A DNA stretch of 64,000 bases from Stieleria magnilauensis. GTDB taxonomy: Bacteria; Planctomycetota; Planctomycetia; Pirellulales; Pirellulaceae. Below, in pieces: positions 43,502-52,712 of the stretch. The DNA is taken from positions 3,818,394 through 3,882,393 of the forward strand of contig CP036432.1 of assembly GCA_007753675.1 (NCBI GenBank), read 5' to 3'. The notes beneath the pieces were generated by a model. That model was not told the DNA's origin. It made no database searches and saw only the letters and a program-made list of their open reading frames with translations. How positions within the stretch are numbered: position 1 is the first letter of the stretch; each line of letters opens with the position of its first letter. The position numbers and the translations under genes were made by a program.

Positions 43502-43567
43502 GTTAGCGGAACGGCGCGAGCGGCCTGTTTCAGCGAAAGACCGGAGGGCTCGCGCCCTACCGCTAAC
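43502..43567. repeat. Dispersed inverted-repeat element, copy 2
   Basis: GTTAGCGGAACGGCGCGAGC at the left is complementary with few mismatches to the right arm ending CTACCGCTAAC. Closely similar to the copy at 11641-11708, including the central AAAGACCGGAGGGCTCG. Confidence 0.85.
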
Positions 43568-43679
43568 AAATGCGCCCCGCTTGGCGGCAAAGTAGCAGGC
43601 ATCGGGGTCGCGTCGTGCTGGTATAGTGTTCGGCAGATCAATCCGCGTTTCCTTCCGTCATTCAAGCGAGATCTGCGAC

Positions 43680-46610
43680 GTGAATCCCCGGTGCTCCTTC
43701 GCCCCCACGAACTTTGTCCGCTCCGTCGCATCCCTGCTCGTCATCGGCTGGCTCACCTGCTGCTGCCAGGCCGATGACTTCCCGCCCGTGTTCAACAACG
43801 AGGCAAGCTCCGACGCCAGCCCGATGCCTGCTGCCGAAGCCGCCGCCACGATGACGCTGCCCGAAGGGTTTCGGGCGACGGTTTACGCCAGCGAACCCGA
43901 AGTGCGTAACCCGATCGCGATGGCCTGGGACGACCGTGGCCGCATGTGGGTCGCGGAGAACTACACTTACTCCGATCGCACCCAGCACTTTGATCTTTCG
44001 TTGCGTGACCGGGTGATCATTTTGAATGACCGCGACGGCGACGGGCACGCGGAATCACGCAAGGTGTTCACCGACAACGTCCAAATGCTGACCAGTGTCG
44101 AAATCGGTCGAGGCGGCGTTTGGTTGATGTGCCCACCGCAGTTGCTGTTTATTCCCGATGCCGATGGTGACGATGTCCCCGACGGATCACCCGAAGTCGT
44201 CTTGGACGGGTTCACGGTCTCGCAAAGCAACTACCATAACTTTGCCAACGGACTCCGCTGGGGCCCCGACGGTTGGCTGTATGGGCGTTGCGGCCATTCC
44301 TGTCCCGGCAATTTGGGTGTTCCAGGGACGCCGGAAGATCGACGGATTCCGATCGATGGCGGCATGTGGCGTTATCACCCGCAGCGTCAGACCGTCGAGG
44401 TTCTAAACCACGGCACCGTCAACCCTTGGGGATCCGACTGGGACGCCAACGGCGAACTGTTTTTTATCAACACCGTGATCGGCCATCTCTGGCATTCCAT
44501 CCCCGGCGCCCACTTCATCGAGTCGTTCGGTGAAAGCCCCAACCCGTTGGTGTTCGAGCGGATGGACATGATCGCTGACCACTACCACTACGATCGCACG
44601 GGATCGTGGACCAACAGCCGCGATGGAGCCGCCGATGAACTCGGTGGCGGCCATGCCCACATCGGCATGATGATTTATCAATCCGACCGATGGCCGCAGC
44701 AATATCGCGACAAGTTGTTCACCTTGAACATGCACGGCTTGCGGGCAAACGTCGAAAGGATCAACCGTCACGGCGCCGGTTACTTGGCCAGTCACGAACC
44801 CGATTTCTTGATTTGCAAAGACCCGTTCTTTCGCGGCATCGAAATCAGCGTCGGTCCCGACGGCGATGTCTATGTGCTCGACTGGAGTGATACCGGTGAA
44901 TGCCACGATCACACCGGCGTGCACCGAACCAGCGGACGCGTTTACAAAATCAGCTATGAAGGCGGCAGCAAGCCGACTCGCCCATTCACCAAGCCGGCCT
45001 GCTTGGCCGGTGACGGCGAATTGCCCCAGCTTTGGCGTGACTACCAAGCGGGGAACACGACGCCCGAGCAACTGCGAAGCCTGCTCAGTGATCCCGATGA
45101 ACACGTGCGTGTCTGGGCCATTCGGCTGCTGACCGACCACTGGCCGCTGGACACGTTGCTGGGACCGCAACCCGATGTCACTTATCCCGACGATCCTAAT
45201 ACGCTGGCGGCGTTGAAACGCTCTGCGCAGCGAGATCCATCCGGGCTGGTCCACTTGACCTTGGCGTCCACGCTGCAACGTTTGCCCGTCCGGCAACGCG
45301 CCTTGATTGCCAGCGAACTGGTCGCCAAACCAGAATTTGCCGAAGACCGCGATTTACCGATGATGGTCTGGTTCGGTCTGATGCCGCTGGTCGATCAAGA
45401 CCCCGCGGCGTTGGCGGAGGTCGCGGCAAAGTGCCGCTGGCCGGACACGCTGCGATGGATCACGCGTGGATTGGCAACCCGGGTCGAAACAACGCCCCAG
45501 CCCCTCGACGGTGTGTTGACCGCTGCGCTGAAGATGCCGGAAAGATTGCAAGCGAGCGTTCTGCGCGGCATGGCGGAAGCCTATCGCGGGTGGCTGAAAG
45601 TTCCCATGCCTGAGAACTGGCCATCCATCGCACAAAGCCGAGCGGCACGAGCCCATCCGGATATCGTTCGAGAGCTAAATCTACTGTTCGGTGACGGCAG
45701 AGCCATCGACGAGTTGCGCGAGCTTGCGATGTCGTCCAAGGTTTCGCTCAAGACTCGGCAATCGGCGCTAGAGAGTTTAATCAGTGCGCGGCCCGATGAC
45801 CTACGTGAGATCTGTGAATCGCTGCTGACCCAGCGTGAGCTCAATGCGACGGCGGCTCAAGGTTTGTCGCTTTTCGACGATCCCGCCGTCGGCGAAAAAC
45901 TGGCCAAGATGTATCGCCGGTTTCATGTCAATGATCGGCCCGCGTTGATTGAGATCCTGGTTTCCCGCCCCAGTTTTGCAGCAGCGTTGCTGGATCGGAT
46001 CGACGCACCGAAAGACCCGATTCCTCACAGCGACATCAATGCGTTTCACGCCCGGCAAATCCTGGGACTCGGTGACGATGGCTTGCGGGAAAAGCTGACC
46101 GAATCCTGGGGCGCACTGCGTGATTCGCCCTCGGAACGTCGCGAGAAAATCGCGGCGATGAAGGCCCGGCTCTCCGGCGATGTTCTGGCCGAAGCGGATT
46201 TATCGGCAGGGCGTGCGTTGTTCAAGAAAACGTGCTCGCAATGCCACATGTTGTTCGGTGACGGTGAGAAGATCGGTCCCGACCTGACCGGTGCCCAGCG
46301 ATCCAGCCTGGAATACCTGTTGGAAAACATCCTCGATCCCAGTGCGGTGGTTGGCAAAGACTATCGCATGACGATCGTGTTGATGGAGGATGGTCGCGTG
46401 TTGAACGGCTTGGTCGTTTCGAAGAACGACAAGACGATGGTCATTCAAACCCAATCCCGTCAAGAAACCATCCCGATCGAATCGATCGAAAACGTCAAAG
46501 AAACGACACTCTCACCGATGCCCGACGGGTTGCTGACGACACTGACCGACGACCAAATCCGTGATCTAATCGGCTACCTGATGTCTCCGACGCAAGTCGC
46601 GTTGAAGTGA
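43680..46610 (+). CDS. PVC-type heme-binding membrane-bound dehydrogenase 1
   Basis: 976 residues from GTG 43680, which places a signal peptide (FVRSVASLLVIGWLTCCCQA) at the N-terminus. Domain order: beta-propeller dehydrogenase (PEGFRATVYASEPEVRNPIAMAWDDRGRMWVAENY, repeated DRDGDGHAES, GLRWGPDGWLYGRCGHS, DVYVLDWSDTGECHDHTGVHRTSGRVYKI), a HEAT-like helical region, and a C-terminal cytochrome c domain with CSQCH (Cys852, Cys855, His856) in ALFKKTCSQCHMLFGDGEKIGPDLTG. The PVC dehydrogenase family is periplasmic and probably oxidises sugars or similar substrates; the substrate is unknown. Promoter not seen; a dispersed repeat lies upstream. Confidence 0.92.
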   Translation: MNPRCSFAPTNFVRSVASLLVIGWLTCCCQADDFPPVFNNEASSDASPMPAAEAAATMTLPEGFRATVYASEPEVRNPIAMAWDDRGRMWVAENYTYSDRTQHFDLSLRDRVIILNDRDGDGHAESRKVFTDNVQMLTSVEIGRGGVWLMCPPQLLFIPDADGDDVPDGSPEVVLDGFTVSQSNYHNFANGLRWGPDGWLYGRCGHSCPGNLGVPGTPEDRRIPIDGGMWRYHPQRQTVEVLNHGTVNPWGSDWDANGELFFINTVIGHLWHSIPGAHFIESFGESPNPLVFERMDMIADHYHYDRTGSWTNSRDGAADELGGGHAHIGMMIYQSDRWPQQYRDKLFTLNMHGLRANVERINRHGAGYLASHEPDFLICKDPFFRGIEISVGPDGDVYVLDWSDTGECHDHTGVHRTSGRVYKISYEGGSKPTRPFTKPACLAGDGELPQLWRDYQAGNTTPEQLRSLLSDPDEHVRVWAIRLLTDHWPLDTLLGPQPDVTYPDDPNTLAALKRSAQRDPSGLVHLTLASTLQRLPVRQRALIASELVAKPEFAEDRDLPMMVWFGLMPLVDQDPAALAEVAAKCRWPDTLRWITRGLATRVETTPQPLDGVLTAALKMPERLQASVLRGMAEAYRGWLKVPMPENWPSIAQSRAARAHPDIVRELNLLFGDGRAIDELRELAMSSKVSLKTRQSALESLISARPDDLREICESLLTQRELNATAAQGLSLFDDPAVGEKLAKMYRRFHVNDRPALIEILVSRPSFAAALLDRIDAPKDPIPHSDINAFHARQILGLGDDGLREKLTESWGALRDSPSERREKIAAMKARLSGDVLAEADLSAGRALFKKTCSQCHMLFGDGEKIGPDLTGAQRSSLEYLLENILDPSAVVGKDYRMTIVLMEDGRVLNGLVVSKNDKTMVIQTQSRQETIPIESIENVKETTLSPMPDGLLTTLTDDQIRDLIGYLMSPTQVALK

Positions 46611-46613
46611 ATG

Positions 46614-47110
46614 GGTCAAAAGATGAGTTGGTCAAAAAATGGGAACCTCCCGATGGAGACTTGGTCCTGAGTACTCGACTTCATTTTTTGACCAATCAAT
46701 TTCTCGACCATCAGACTATCCACGTTGGATTCCTCGCTGGACAACCGTAGAATCATTGCCCAACAAACAAACCCGGGGACATGGCACGAAAGCAAACCTG
46801 GGGACATGGCACGACCCCTTGGATTGCAATCAAATCCCCTCAAGGAGCCGTGTCCCCGAGCCGGCTCTGGCTCTGCTATTGCAATCAAATCTTGCCCGGT
46901 GCCGTGTCCCCGAACGGTGTGTCGGAGTGAGTTGGTCAAAAGATGAGTTGGTCAAAAAATGGGAGCCTCCCGATGGAGACTTGGTCCTGAGTACTTGACT
47001 TCATTTTTTGACCAAACAATTTTTTGACCATCAGACAGTCCACGTTGGATTCCTCGCAGGACAACCGTAGAACCATTGCCCAACAAGCAAACCCGGGGAC
47101 ATGGCACGAA
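46614..47110. repeat. Two 177-bp copies spaced 320 bp, each with an inverted repeat
   Basis: 46614-46790 and 46934-47110 align base for base with an offset of exactly 320 and about 7% mismatches by eye. Each copy contains TTGGTCAAAAAATG (46628-46641, 46948-46961) and its exact reverse complement CATTTTTTGACCAA (46682-46695, 47002-47015). Each copy ends with GGGGACATGGCAC, one of the repeats that also surround the transposase. Confidence 0.9.
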
Positions 47111-47190
47111 CGCTTGGCTTGCAATCAAATCCCCTCAAGGTGCCATGTCCCCAAACTGGCTATCAAATCCTCTCAAGGTGCCATGTCCCC
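46771..47190. repeat. Orphan cluster of GGGGACA(C/T)GGCAC repeats, no transposase
   Basis: Direct copies at 46775-46787, 46801-46813 and 47095-47107 read GGGGACATGGCAC. Reverse copies at 46847-46857, 46898-46911, 47139-47152 and 47177-47190 read GCC(G/A)TGTCCCC. They are the same motif as in the transposase locus at 32316-34110, but with C to T changes and no transposase gene nearby. Confidence 0.85.
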
Positions 47191-47613
47191 GAGCTGGCTT
47201 GTTCTTGATCAATCGAACGTGCTCCACCTTGCTGTCGAACACGGCGGACTGCGAATTTGACGTCGTGTCGCCGATCGGGCAGTCGAGCGCTAGTGTGAAA
47301 GGCTCTACCAACACAACGCGGGTCTCAAGATCGGCATCGGCTAGGCGCACCGCCAACCAGGAACCGATGCATTCGGCAATCGGATTCTGATTTCGAAATT
47401 GAGTTTCCAATGCGACTCGCAGTACCGCCGCAATCGCCGCCGGACCACCATCGGTAGCGGTGCGAACAATCGACTCAATTGGAGTCGCATCTTCGCTACA
47501 TCGAAGCAAATCGGTTAGCAAGTCGTGGTTTCACGGGTCAATCCGGCTCCGTGAATGGCGAGCCATTCCTTGGTGACCAAGCCCGCCGGAAAAAGGTGTT
47601 GACTTGGGAACAT
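47135..47613 (-). pseudogene. Possible decayed gene, 3' end replaced by repeat sequence
   Basis: Two minus-strand ORFs look coding but are out of frame. The first (47613-47515) reads MFPSQHLFPAGLVTKEWLAI then HGAGLTRETTTC. The second, in a shifted frame from about TTG 47521, reads LTDLLRCSEDATPIESIVRT and onward (ATDGGPAAIAAVLRVALETQ, NPIAECIGSWLAVRLADADL). Both are amphipathic and non-repetitive and would join at the overlap TTGCTAACC. The C-terminus runs into repeat-derived ARGHGTLRGFDS. Could be a frameshifted fragment of a larger protein, or chance coding-like sequence. No family recognised. Confidence 0.35.
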
Positions 47614-47754
47614 CCAGATTGCGGTGGTTAGTAGAATAGCGAATCCGCGGTGTTTTCGGTGACGGCATCCAATGCATGCAATCACCGTCGAAAGCGAGAG
47701 CACTCGTGAGTGGGTCGATCCGTTTTTCAGTTTCAGTTTTGACTTGAGTGATGA

Positions 47755-50715
47755 ATGATGCGTTTTGTGATGACTCTTGCGGCTTTGTTGGTTGCGTCTG
47801 CGGTCCAATCGGCCGAGCAGGACAAGGCGAAATCTGCACTTGAGGCGATTGAGAGTAATCGCGGCGGCCGGCATTGGGTCGAACAGGAAACGGCGCCGCC
47901 GAAGTCGCCGGCGGATTCGCTCAACGCGATTCAAATTGAACCGGGCTATCAGATCTCTCTGTTCGCGGCCGAACCACTGGTCCGCGATCCCGTCGCGATC
48001 TGTTTCGACAAACATGGCGACATGTACGCCGTCGAATACGGCGACTATCCGATCGGTCGCGAAGATGAGGGTGATCCGCTATCAAAGATCGTGATGTTGG
48101 AAGACAGTGACGGCGACGGCGTTGCGGACCGCCGACACGTCTTTGCCGATAAGCTGGATTTCGCCCACAGCATGATGGCTTACAAGGGAGGCTTGCTGGT
48201 CGGTGCGAAAACGAAAGTCTTGTTCCTCAAGGACACCGACGGAGACCATGTCGCCGATGTCCAAGAAACCTTATTCCACGGATTCACCCCCGCGCACCCC
48301 CAGATGCAAATCGGCAACCCACGCTGGGGAATCGATAACTGGGTGTACTTGAATTACGGTCCGGGAAAAGTGACGTCGAAAGCCGACCCGGATTCATCCA
48401 TCGATCTGCCGCGCAAAGACTTTCGCTTCCATCCCCAGACGATGGAGTTTGAAGCCGACAGCGGAATGGGACAGTTCGGCAACACCGTCGACCGTTGGGG
48501 GCATCGTTTTTATTGCACCAACCGAAACCCGATCATCACGACCTTTCTGGCCCCGAGCGTCCTGGCGAGAAACCCGTTTCATATCGTCAGTGCCCCCTAC
48601 TACGACGTCGCTCCTTCGGGCGGACAATCACAAGTCTTTCCCCTGGTTGCGATGAAAAGCAATTATCTGTCTCACGCGGGAACCCATACCTCGGCCTGTG
48701 GCACGACCGCGTACACGGGCGACCTGGGAGACGAATCGTTTCGCAACAGCGTGTTCGTTTGCGAGCCGATCGGCCACTTGGTGACACGGTCGATCGTCGA
48801 CACCGATTCCCTGAAATTCACAGCGAAACGTGCGCAACAGAAAAGCGATTTCGTGGCCTCGGCCGACACTTGGTTCCGGCCATCCAGCCTGGCGACCGGT
48901 CCCGACGGTGCGCTGTACCTGGCAGACATGTATCGTCTGTGGGTGGAACATCCAAAATTTCTGCCGCCGGAAATCGCGGCAAAGCTGGACTGGCGGGCCG
49001 GCGATGATCGCGGCAGGATCTATCGAATCGTTCCCGCCGGTTCGAACACACGGCCATTCACTCCGCCGCAATCAGACGCCGATTGTGTCGACTTGTTGGC
49101 CGACGGCAACGGATGGCGCCAATTCCTGGGTCAACGGCTGTTGGTCGAGCAGCAGGCGACCGATCAGACGGCTCGAGTGCGCAGCCTGCTGACGTCGCAA
49201 TCACCGACGACACGTTTGCACGCCCTTTGGACGCTCGACGGGTTATCGGCACTGACACCATCCGACATCCGGCAGATGAGTTCCGACGCGAACGTTCATT
49301 GCCGTGTCGCGGCGGCGACGTTGGCGGGCGACATGACCGATGACGACACCGTTCAGGACGCTTTGAACTCGCTCGCGGGCGACCCCAGCCCCCGCGTCCG
49401 TTTCCAAGTCGCCCTATCGCTCGCGGCCAACGATTCGCCACAGGCCACCGCAACGTTGACTCAACTGGCGCGACGCGATGGGCACGACAGCGCCTTTGCC
49501 GACGGATTGCTGACCTCACTCCGGCAGCGCAGCGGCGCGGTGTTGGTCGGGTTGATCGCCGACGGTTCGTTTCGCGAGCAAGGTAACGCCGGCAAGTTGG
49601 AATTGGTCCGAAGACTGGCCGCGATCGTCGGCGCCCGTGGCGACCAGACAGAATTGAGAACTGTTTTTGAATTGCTCGGCAGCGACGGCGACGAAAATTG
49701 GTGGCGTGCCGCGGCGATCGCCGGGATCGGTGACGGCCTGCCGCGTTATCGTGGCGAGCGGGGACGGATGACGTTGCCGAGTCTGATCGCGAAGCCGCCC
49801 GCAGAGCTGAGCGATTCCATCGTTGCACTCAAAGCGGTGTTTGATCGCAGCGGAGACATTGCGTTGGATCCCGAACAAGCTGTCGCGGATCGCGTCGCGG
49901 CGATCGAGTTGATGGCCTATCAACCGTTTGACGCCGCCACAATAATGTTTGCGGAGTTGCTCTCGAGCGAACAACCGGTGCAAATCCAATCGGCCTGTTT
50001 GGAGGCACTGCAACGGAACGGCTCGGCTGGAGCCGCGCAGATCGTTTTGGATCGGTGGCCAGAGCTGGGACCGTCGGTCCGCGGCACCGCCATCGCGTTC
50101 TTGCTGCGTCGGACCGAATCCACCCGTCTGACACTTGATGCGATGAGCGAGGGAAAAATGAACCCGTCGGCGTTGAGCATCGATCAACGGGTACGATTGC
50201 TCAAACACTCCGATGAACAACTGCGAGACCAAGCGACAAAACTGTTTGGCGGAGTGGTTTCGCCGAACCGCCAGAAAGTGGCAAAGGATTATGAGAGCGC
50301 GCTGGCGATGAGTGCCGACGCCGCGCACGGCAAACAAGTCTTCACGCGGGTTTGCGCCAGTTGTCACCGGATCAGCGGCGAAGGCCATGAGACGGGTCCC
50401 GATTTGACCGACGTCCGCAATCGTTCCAAACCTGCGTTGCTGTACGACATTTTGGATCCCAACGCCAAAGTCGAACCGCGTTTTACGTCGTATTCGATTT
50501 TGACGGCCGAAGGCTCGGTGTTCACAGGACTGATTGAATCGGAAACCAGCGAGGCGGTGATCTTGAAGATGGCGGAGGGGAAGACCAAAGCGATCGGCAG
50601 GGCAGAGATCGATCAGATGAAAGCCAGTGACGTGTCGTTGATGCCCGAGGGAATCGAAAAAGACATCACGCTGCAGCAGATGGCTGACCTGTTGGCCTTT
50701 CTGAAGGACCGTTAA
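47755..50715 (+). CDS. PVC-type heme-binding membrane-bound dehydrogenase 2
   Basis: 986 residues. MMRFVMTLAALLVASAVQSA is a signal peptide. The propeller part starts IEPGYQISLFAAEPLVRDPVAICFDKHGDMYAVEYGDYPIGRE and has DSDGDGVADRR and DTDGDHVADVQ repeats; TGPDGALYLADMYRLWVEHPKF closes it. HEAT-type repeats occupy about 430-820 (TRLHALWTLDGLSAL, PRVRFQVALSLAAND). The cytochrome c motif is CASCH (Cys867, Cys870, His871) in GKQVFTRVCASCHRISGEGHETGPDLTDV. Paralog of the dehydrogenase at 43680 with the same domain plan; the two are separated by the repeat cluster. Substrate unknown. Confidence 0.92.
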   Translation: MMRFVMTLAALLVASAVQSAEQDKAKSALEAIESNRGGRHWVEQETAPPKSPADSLNAIQIEPGYQISLFAAEPLVRDPVAICFDKHGDMYAVEYGDYPIGREDEGDPLSKIVMLEDSDGDGVADRRHVFADKLDFAHSMMAYKGGLLVGAKTKVLFLKDTDGDHVADVQETLFHGFTPAHPQMQIGNPRWGIDNWVYLNYGPGKVTSKADPDSSIDLPRKDFRFHPQTMEFEADSGMGQFGNTVDRWGHRFYCTNRNPIITTFLAPSVLARNPFHIVSAPYYDVAPSGGQSQVFPLVAMKSNYLSHAGTHTSACGTTAYTGDLGDESFRNSVFVCEPIGHLVTRSIVDTDSLKFTAKRAQQKSDFVASADTWFRPSSLATGPDGALYLADMYRLWVEHPKFLPPEIAAKLDWRAGDDRGRIYRIVPAGSNTRPFTPPQSDADCVDLLADGNGWRQFLGQRLLVEQQATDQTARVRSLLTSQSPTTRLHALWTLDGLSALTPSDIRQMSSDANVHCRVAAATLAGDMTDDDTVQDALNSLAGDPSPRVRFQVALSLAANDSPQATATLTQLARRDGHDSAFADGLLTSLRQRSGAVLVGLIADGSFREQGNAGKLELVRRLAAIVGARGDQTELRTVFELLGSDGDENWWRAAAIAGIGDGLPRYRGERGRMTLPSLIAKPPAELSDSIVALKAVFDRSGDIALDPEQAVADRVAAIELMAYQPFDAATIMFAELLSSEQPVQIQSACLEALQRNGSAGAAQIVLDRWPELGPSVRGTAIAFLLRRTESTRLTLDAMSEGKMNPSALSIDQRVRLLKHSDEQLRDQATKLFGGVVSPNRQKVAKDYESALAMSADAAHGKQVFTRVCASCHRISGEGHETGPDLTDVRNRSKPALLYDILDPNAKVEPRFTSYSILTAEGSVFTGLIESETSEAVILKMAEGKTKAIGRAEIDQMKASDVSLMPEGIEKDITLQQMADLLAFLKDR

Positions 50716-50780
50716 TCAAGGAGCAGCAATCAAGTGGATTAGGTTCCTGTCTGTCATTTCAGCATGGACAGGCAGGAAGC

Positions 50781-51401
50781 CTATTCCACTTTGCGGCTCA
50801 GGTATTCGGAGTTCACGTCGACGAATCGCAGGTTGCGGTGTTTGGCCTTGCTGATACCGATCCGTTTTGTCGCCCGGATGACGGGGACACGCGGGATCGA
50901 ATCGGTGAACACGCCGATCCGTTCGTCGCTGACCAGACATCGGCCGTCGTCGCCACGATCGATTTGCAACGCCTGGCACAACATTGCCGGACCGCGAGTC
51001 AACCGGCGGACATCGTCGTAACCCCGGAGGCGACGCATGACATCCAGGCCCCAAACTGGTTCGATGGCCCGGATCAAAACCGCGGCCCCCTGGTCAGCCG
51101 GTTGCGTGACCGCATTGAGACAATGTTTCGCATGAATCGGATAAACGTACAGCGTCCCCGGGTCGGAAAACATCGACGCGTTGCTGGCCGTCTTTCCACG
51201 CGCCGAGTGACTGGCCGGATCGCCTTGATCCAGATACGCTTCTGTCTCGACGATCCAGCCGCCCAGCCATTGACCGTCGACGTGATGAAGCAGAGCTTTG
51301 CCGATCAGTTCTTTCGCCACGACCGCCGTCGGACGTCCGTAGAACGCGGCGCCGAGGCGATTGGAGTGCAGCGATTTTGGGGGCGAGAAATGTTGGACCA
51401 T
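50781..51401 (-). CDS. DNA-3-methyladenine glycosylase, MPG/AAG family
   Basis: 206 residues. Conserved blocks: AFYGRPTAVVAKELIGKALLHH (substrate-pocket strand), GGWIVETEAYLDQGDPASHSARGKTASNASMFSDPGTLYVYPIHAKHCLNAVT (the ETEAY/GDPASHSxRGxTxRN signature, with the catalytic Glu in VETEAY) and AAVLIRAIEPVWG. It excises 3-methyladenine and other alkylated purines from DNA. Start is 25 bases from the divergent amidohydrolase gene. A short gap separates its end from the dehydrogenase gene on the left. Confidence 0.95.
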   Translation of the reverse strand: MVQHFSPPKSLHSNRLGAAFYGRPTAVVAKELIGKALLHHVDGQWLGGWIVETEAYLDQGDPASHSARGKTASNASMFSDPGTLYVYPIHAKHCLNAVTQPADQGAAVLIRAIEPVWGLDVMRRLRGYDDVRRLTRGPAMLCQALQIDRGDDGRCLVSDERIGVFTDSIPRVPVIRATKRIGISKAKHRNLRFVDVNSEYLSRKVE

Positions 51402-51426
51402 TCAAGACATTCGAAGAAATGACGCT

Positions 51427-52665
51427 GTGAACGCAACAGGCCGTGAAACAATCTATACCGCTGGTTGGATTTTCCCCATCTGTCGACCGCCGATCAATGG
51501 TGGTTTCTTGCGCGTCGTCGATGACCGAATCGTGGAGATCGGGGCACTGTCTGACGGCGATTACCGACACCAAGATGTCGTGGATCTGGGGGACGTGGCG
51601 GTGCTACCACGAATGGTCAATGCGCACACGCACCTGGAGTTTTCTGATTGTCTGACACCGATCGGCCAACCGGGGATCGCACTGTCCGACTGGATCGGCA
51701 GCGTGATCGCCGCTCGCGGTGTGGCAACGTCTGACCAGCGTCAGGATTGCATCGGCGCGGGGATCGCCGAATCGGTCGCCGCCGGCGTGGGATTGATCGG
51801 GGATATCGCGACCGCACCGTCCGCCTACCCGACCGACGCGGGTGCGACGATTGTCTCGTTTGCCGAAGTACTGGGTTTGAGTATCGACCGAGCCGGAGAG
51901 CGGTTTCGATCCGCACAGAAGCACGCGGACAGCTTAGCGGCGAACCCGTCGGTCGACTTTGGCGTCAGCCCCCACGCGCCCTATTCAACGCCACCTGATT
52001 TGATTCGCCGCTGTGTCGATTTGGCCAAGCAGCACGGCGCTGCATTGGCGATGCACGTCGCCGAGTCGCCCGACGAGCGAACGTTGCTGCGGCAGGGCAG
52101 CGGGCCGTTTGCCGATGCCCTCCGCAGCGCCGGGCTGTGGACGGAGGGGCTTTTCCCTTGGGCCGGTTCACAACCGCTGATGGAGCTGATCGGCTGGCTC
52201 GCCGAGGCGCCGAGGGGCTTGCTGATTCACGGCAACGACCTTCAAGACGACGAAATCGAGCGAATTTCGCGACACCGTCAACTGAGCGTTGTGTACTGTC
52301 CACGAACGCACCACTTTTTCGGTCATCCCCGCCATGGCGTCCAAAAACTGCTCGACGCGGGAATCCGAGTCGCTATCGGCACGGATTCGCGGGCCAGCAA
52401 TCCCGACCTGAGCGTCTGGAAAGAAGTGCAATTTCTACTCGATCATCGCCCCGATCTCGATCCACACGCGGTGCTGGAGATGGCGACGCTGGCCGGATCG
52501 GATGCCTTGCTAGGCGCCGGATCTCAATGTGGGAGAATCCAACCCGGGCGGATCCCTCACCAGAGGCCGGTTATGATTCCCACGACCGCCAAACGCCTGA
52601 ATCAGGTGTGGCGGGATTTCGCAGTCGGGGAATTGTCGTGCACGGGGTTGCCCGGGCGGGCATAA
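51427..52665 (+). CDS. Amidohydrolase, cytosine-deaminase/MtaD-like
   Basis: 412 residues from GTG 51427; an ATG at 51361 would overlap the divergent glycosylase start. The metal-binding HxH is in RMVNAHTHLEFSD (His67, His69). The central His is in LAMHVAESPDERTL, the next in LLIHGNDLQDDEIERIS, and the Asp in IAIGTDSRASNPDLSVWKEVQFLLD. That layout is the amidohydrolase family with cyclic-nucleobase or aminohydrolase substrates (MtaD, SsnA, guanine deaminase). Substrate cannot be told from sequence. Followed by the radical SAM gene after 47 bases, same strand. Confidence 0.88.
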   Translation: MNATGRETIYTAGWIFPICRPPINGGFLRVVDDRIVEIGALSDGDYRHQDVVDLGDVAVLPRMVNAHTHLEFSDCLTPIGQPGIALSDWIGSVIAARGVATSDQRQDCIGAGIAESVAAGVGLIGDIATAPSAYPTDAGATIVSFAEVLGLSIDRAGERFRSAQKHADSLAANPSVDFGVSPHAPYSTPPDLIRRCVDLAKQHGAALAMHVAESPDERTLLRQGSGPFADALRSAGLWTEGLFPWAGSQPLMELIGWLAEAPRGLLIHGNDLQDDEIERISRHRQLSVVYCPRTHHFFGHPRHGVQKLLDAGIRVAIGTDSRASNPDLSVWKEVQFLLDHRPDLDPHAVLEMATLAGSDALLGAGSQCGRIQPGRIPHQRPVMIPTTAKRLNQVWRDFAVGELSCTGLPGRA

Positions 52666-52712
52666 TAGGTCCGAGTTTCAAGTTCCAAGTCCCAAGTCCG
52701 GTTTGTTGCTTT

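Noticed and set aside
52137-52712. N-terminal 190-codon extension of the radical SAM reading frame
   Set aside because: It overlaps the amidohydrolase coding sequence in another frame and is arginine-rich; the ATG at 52713 gives a normal-length enzyme.
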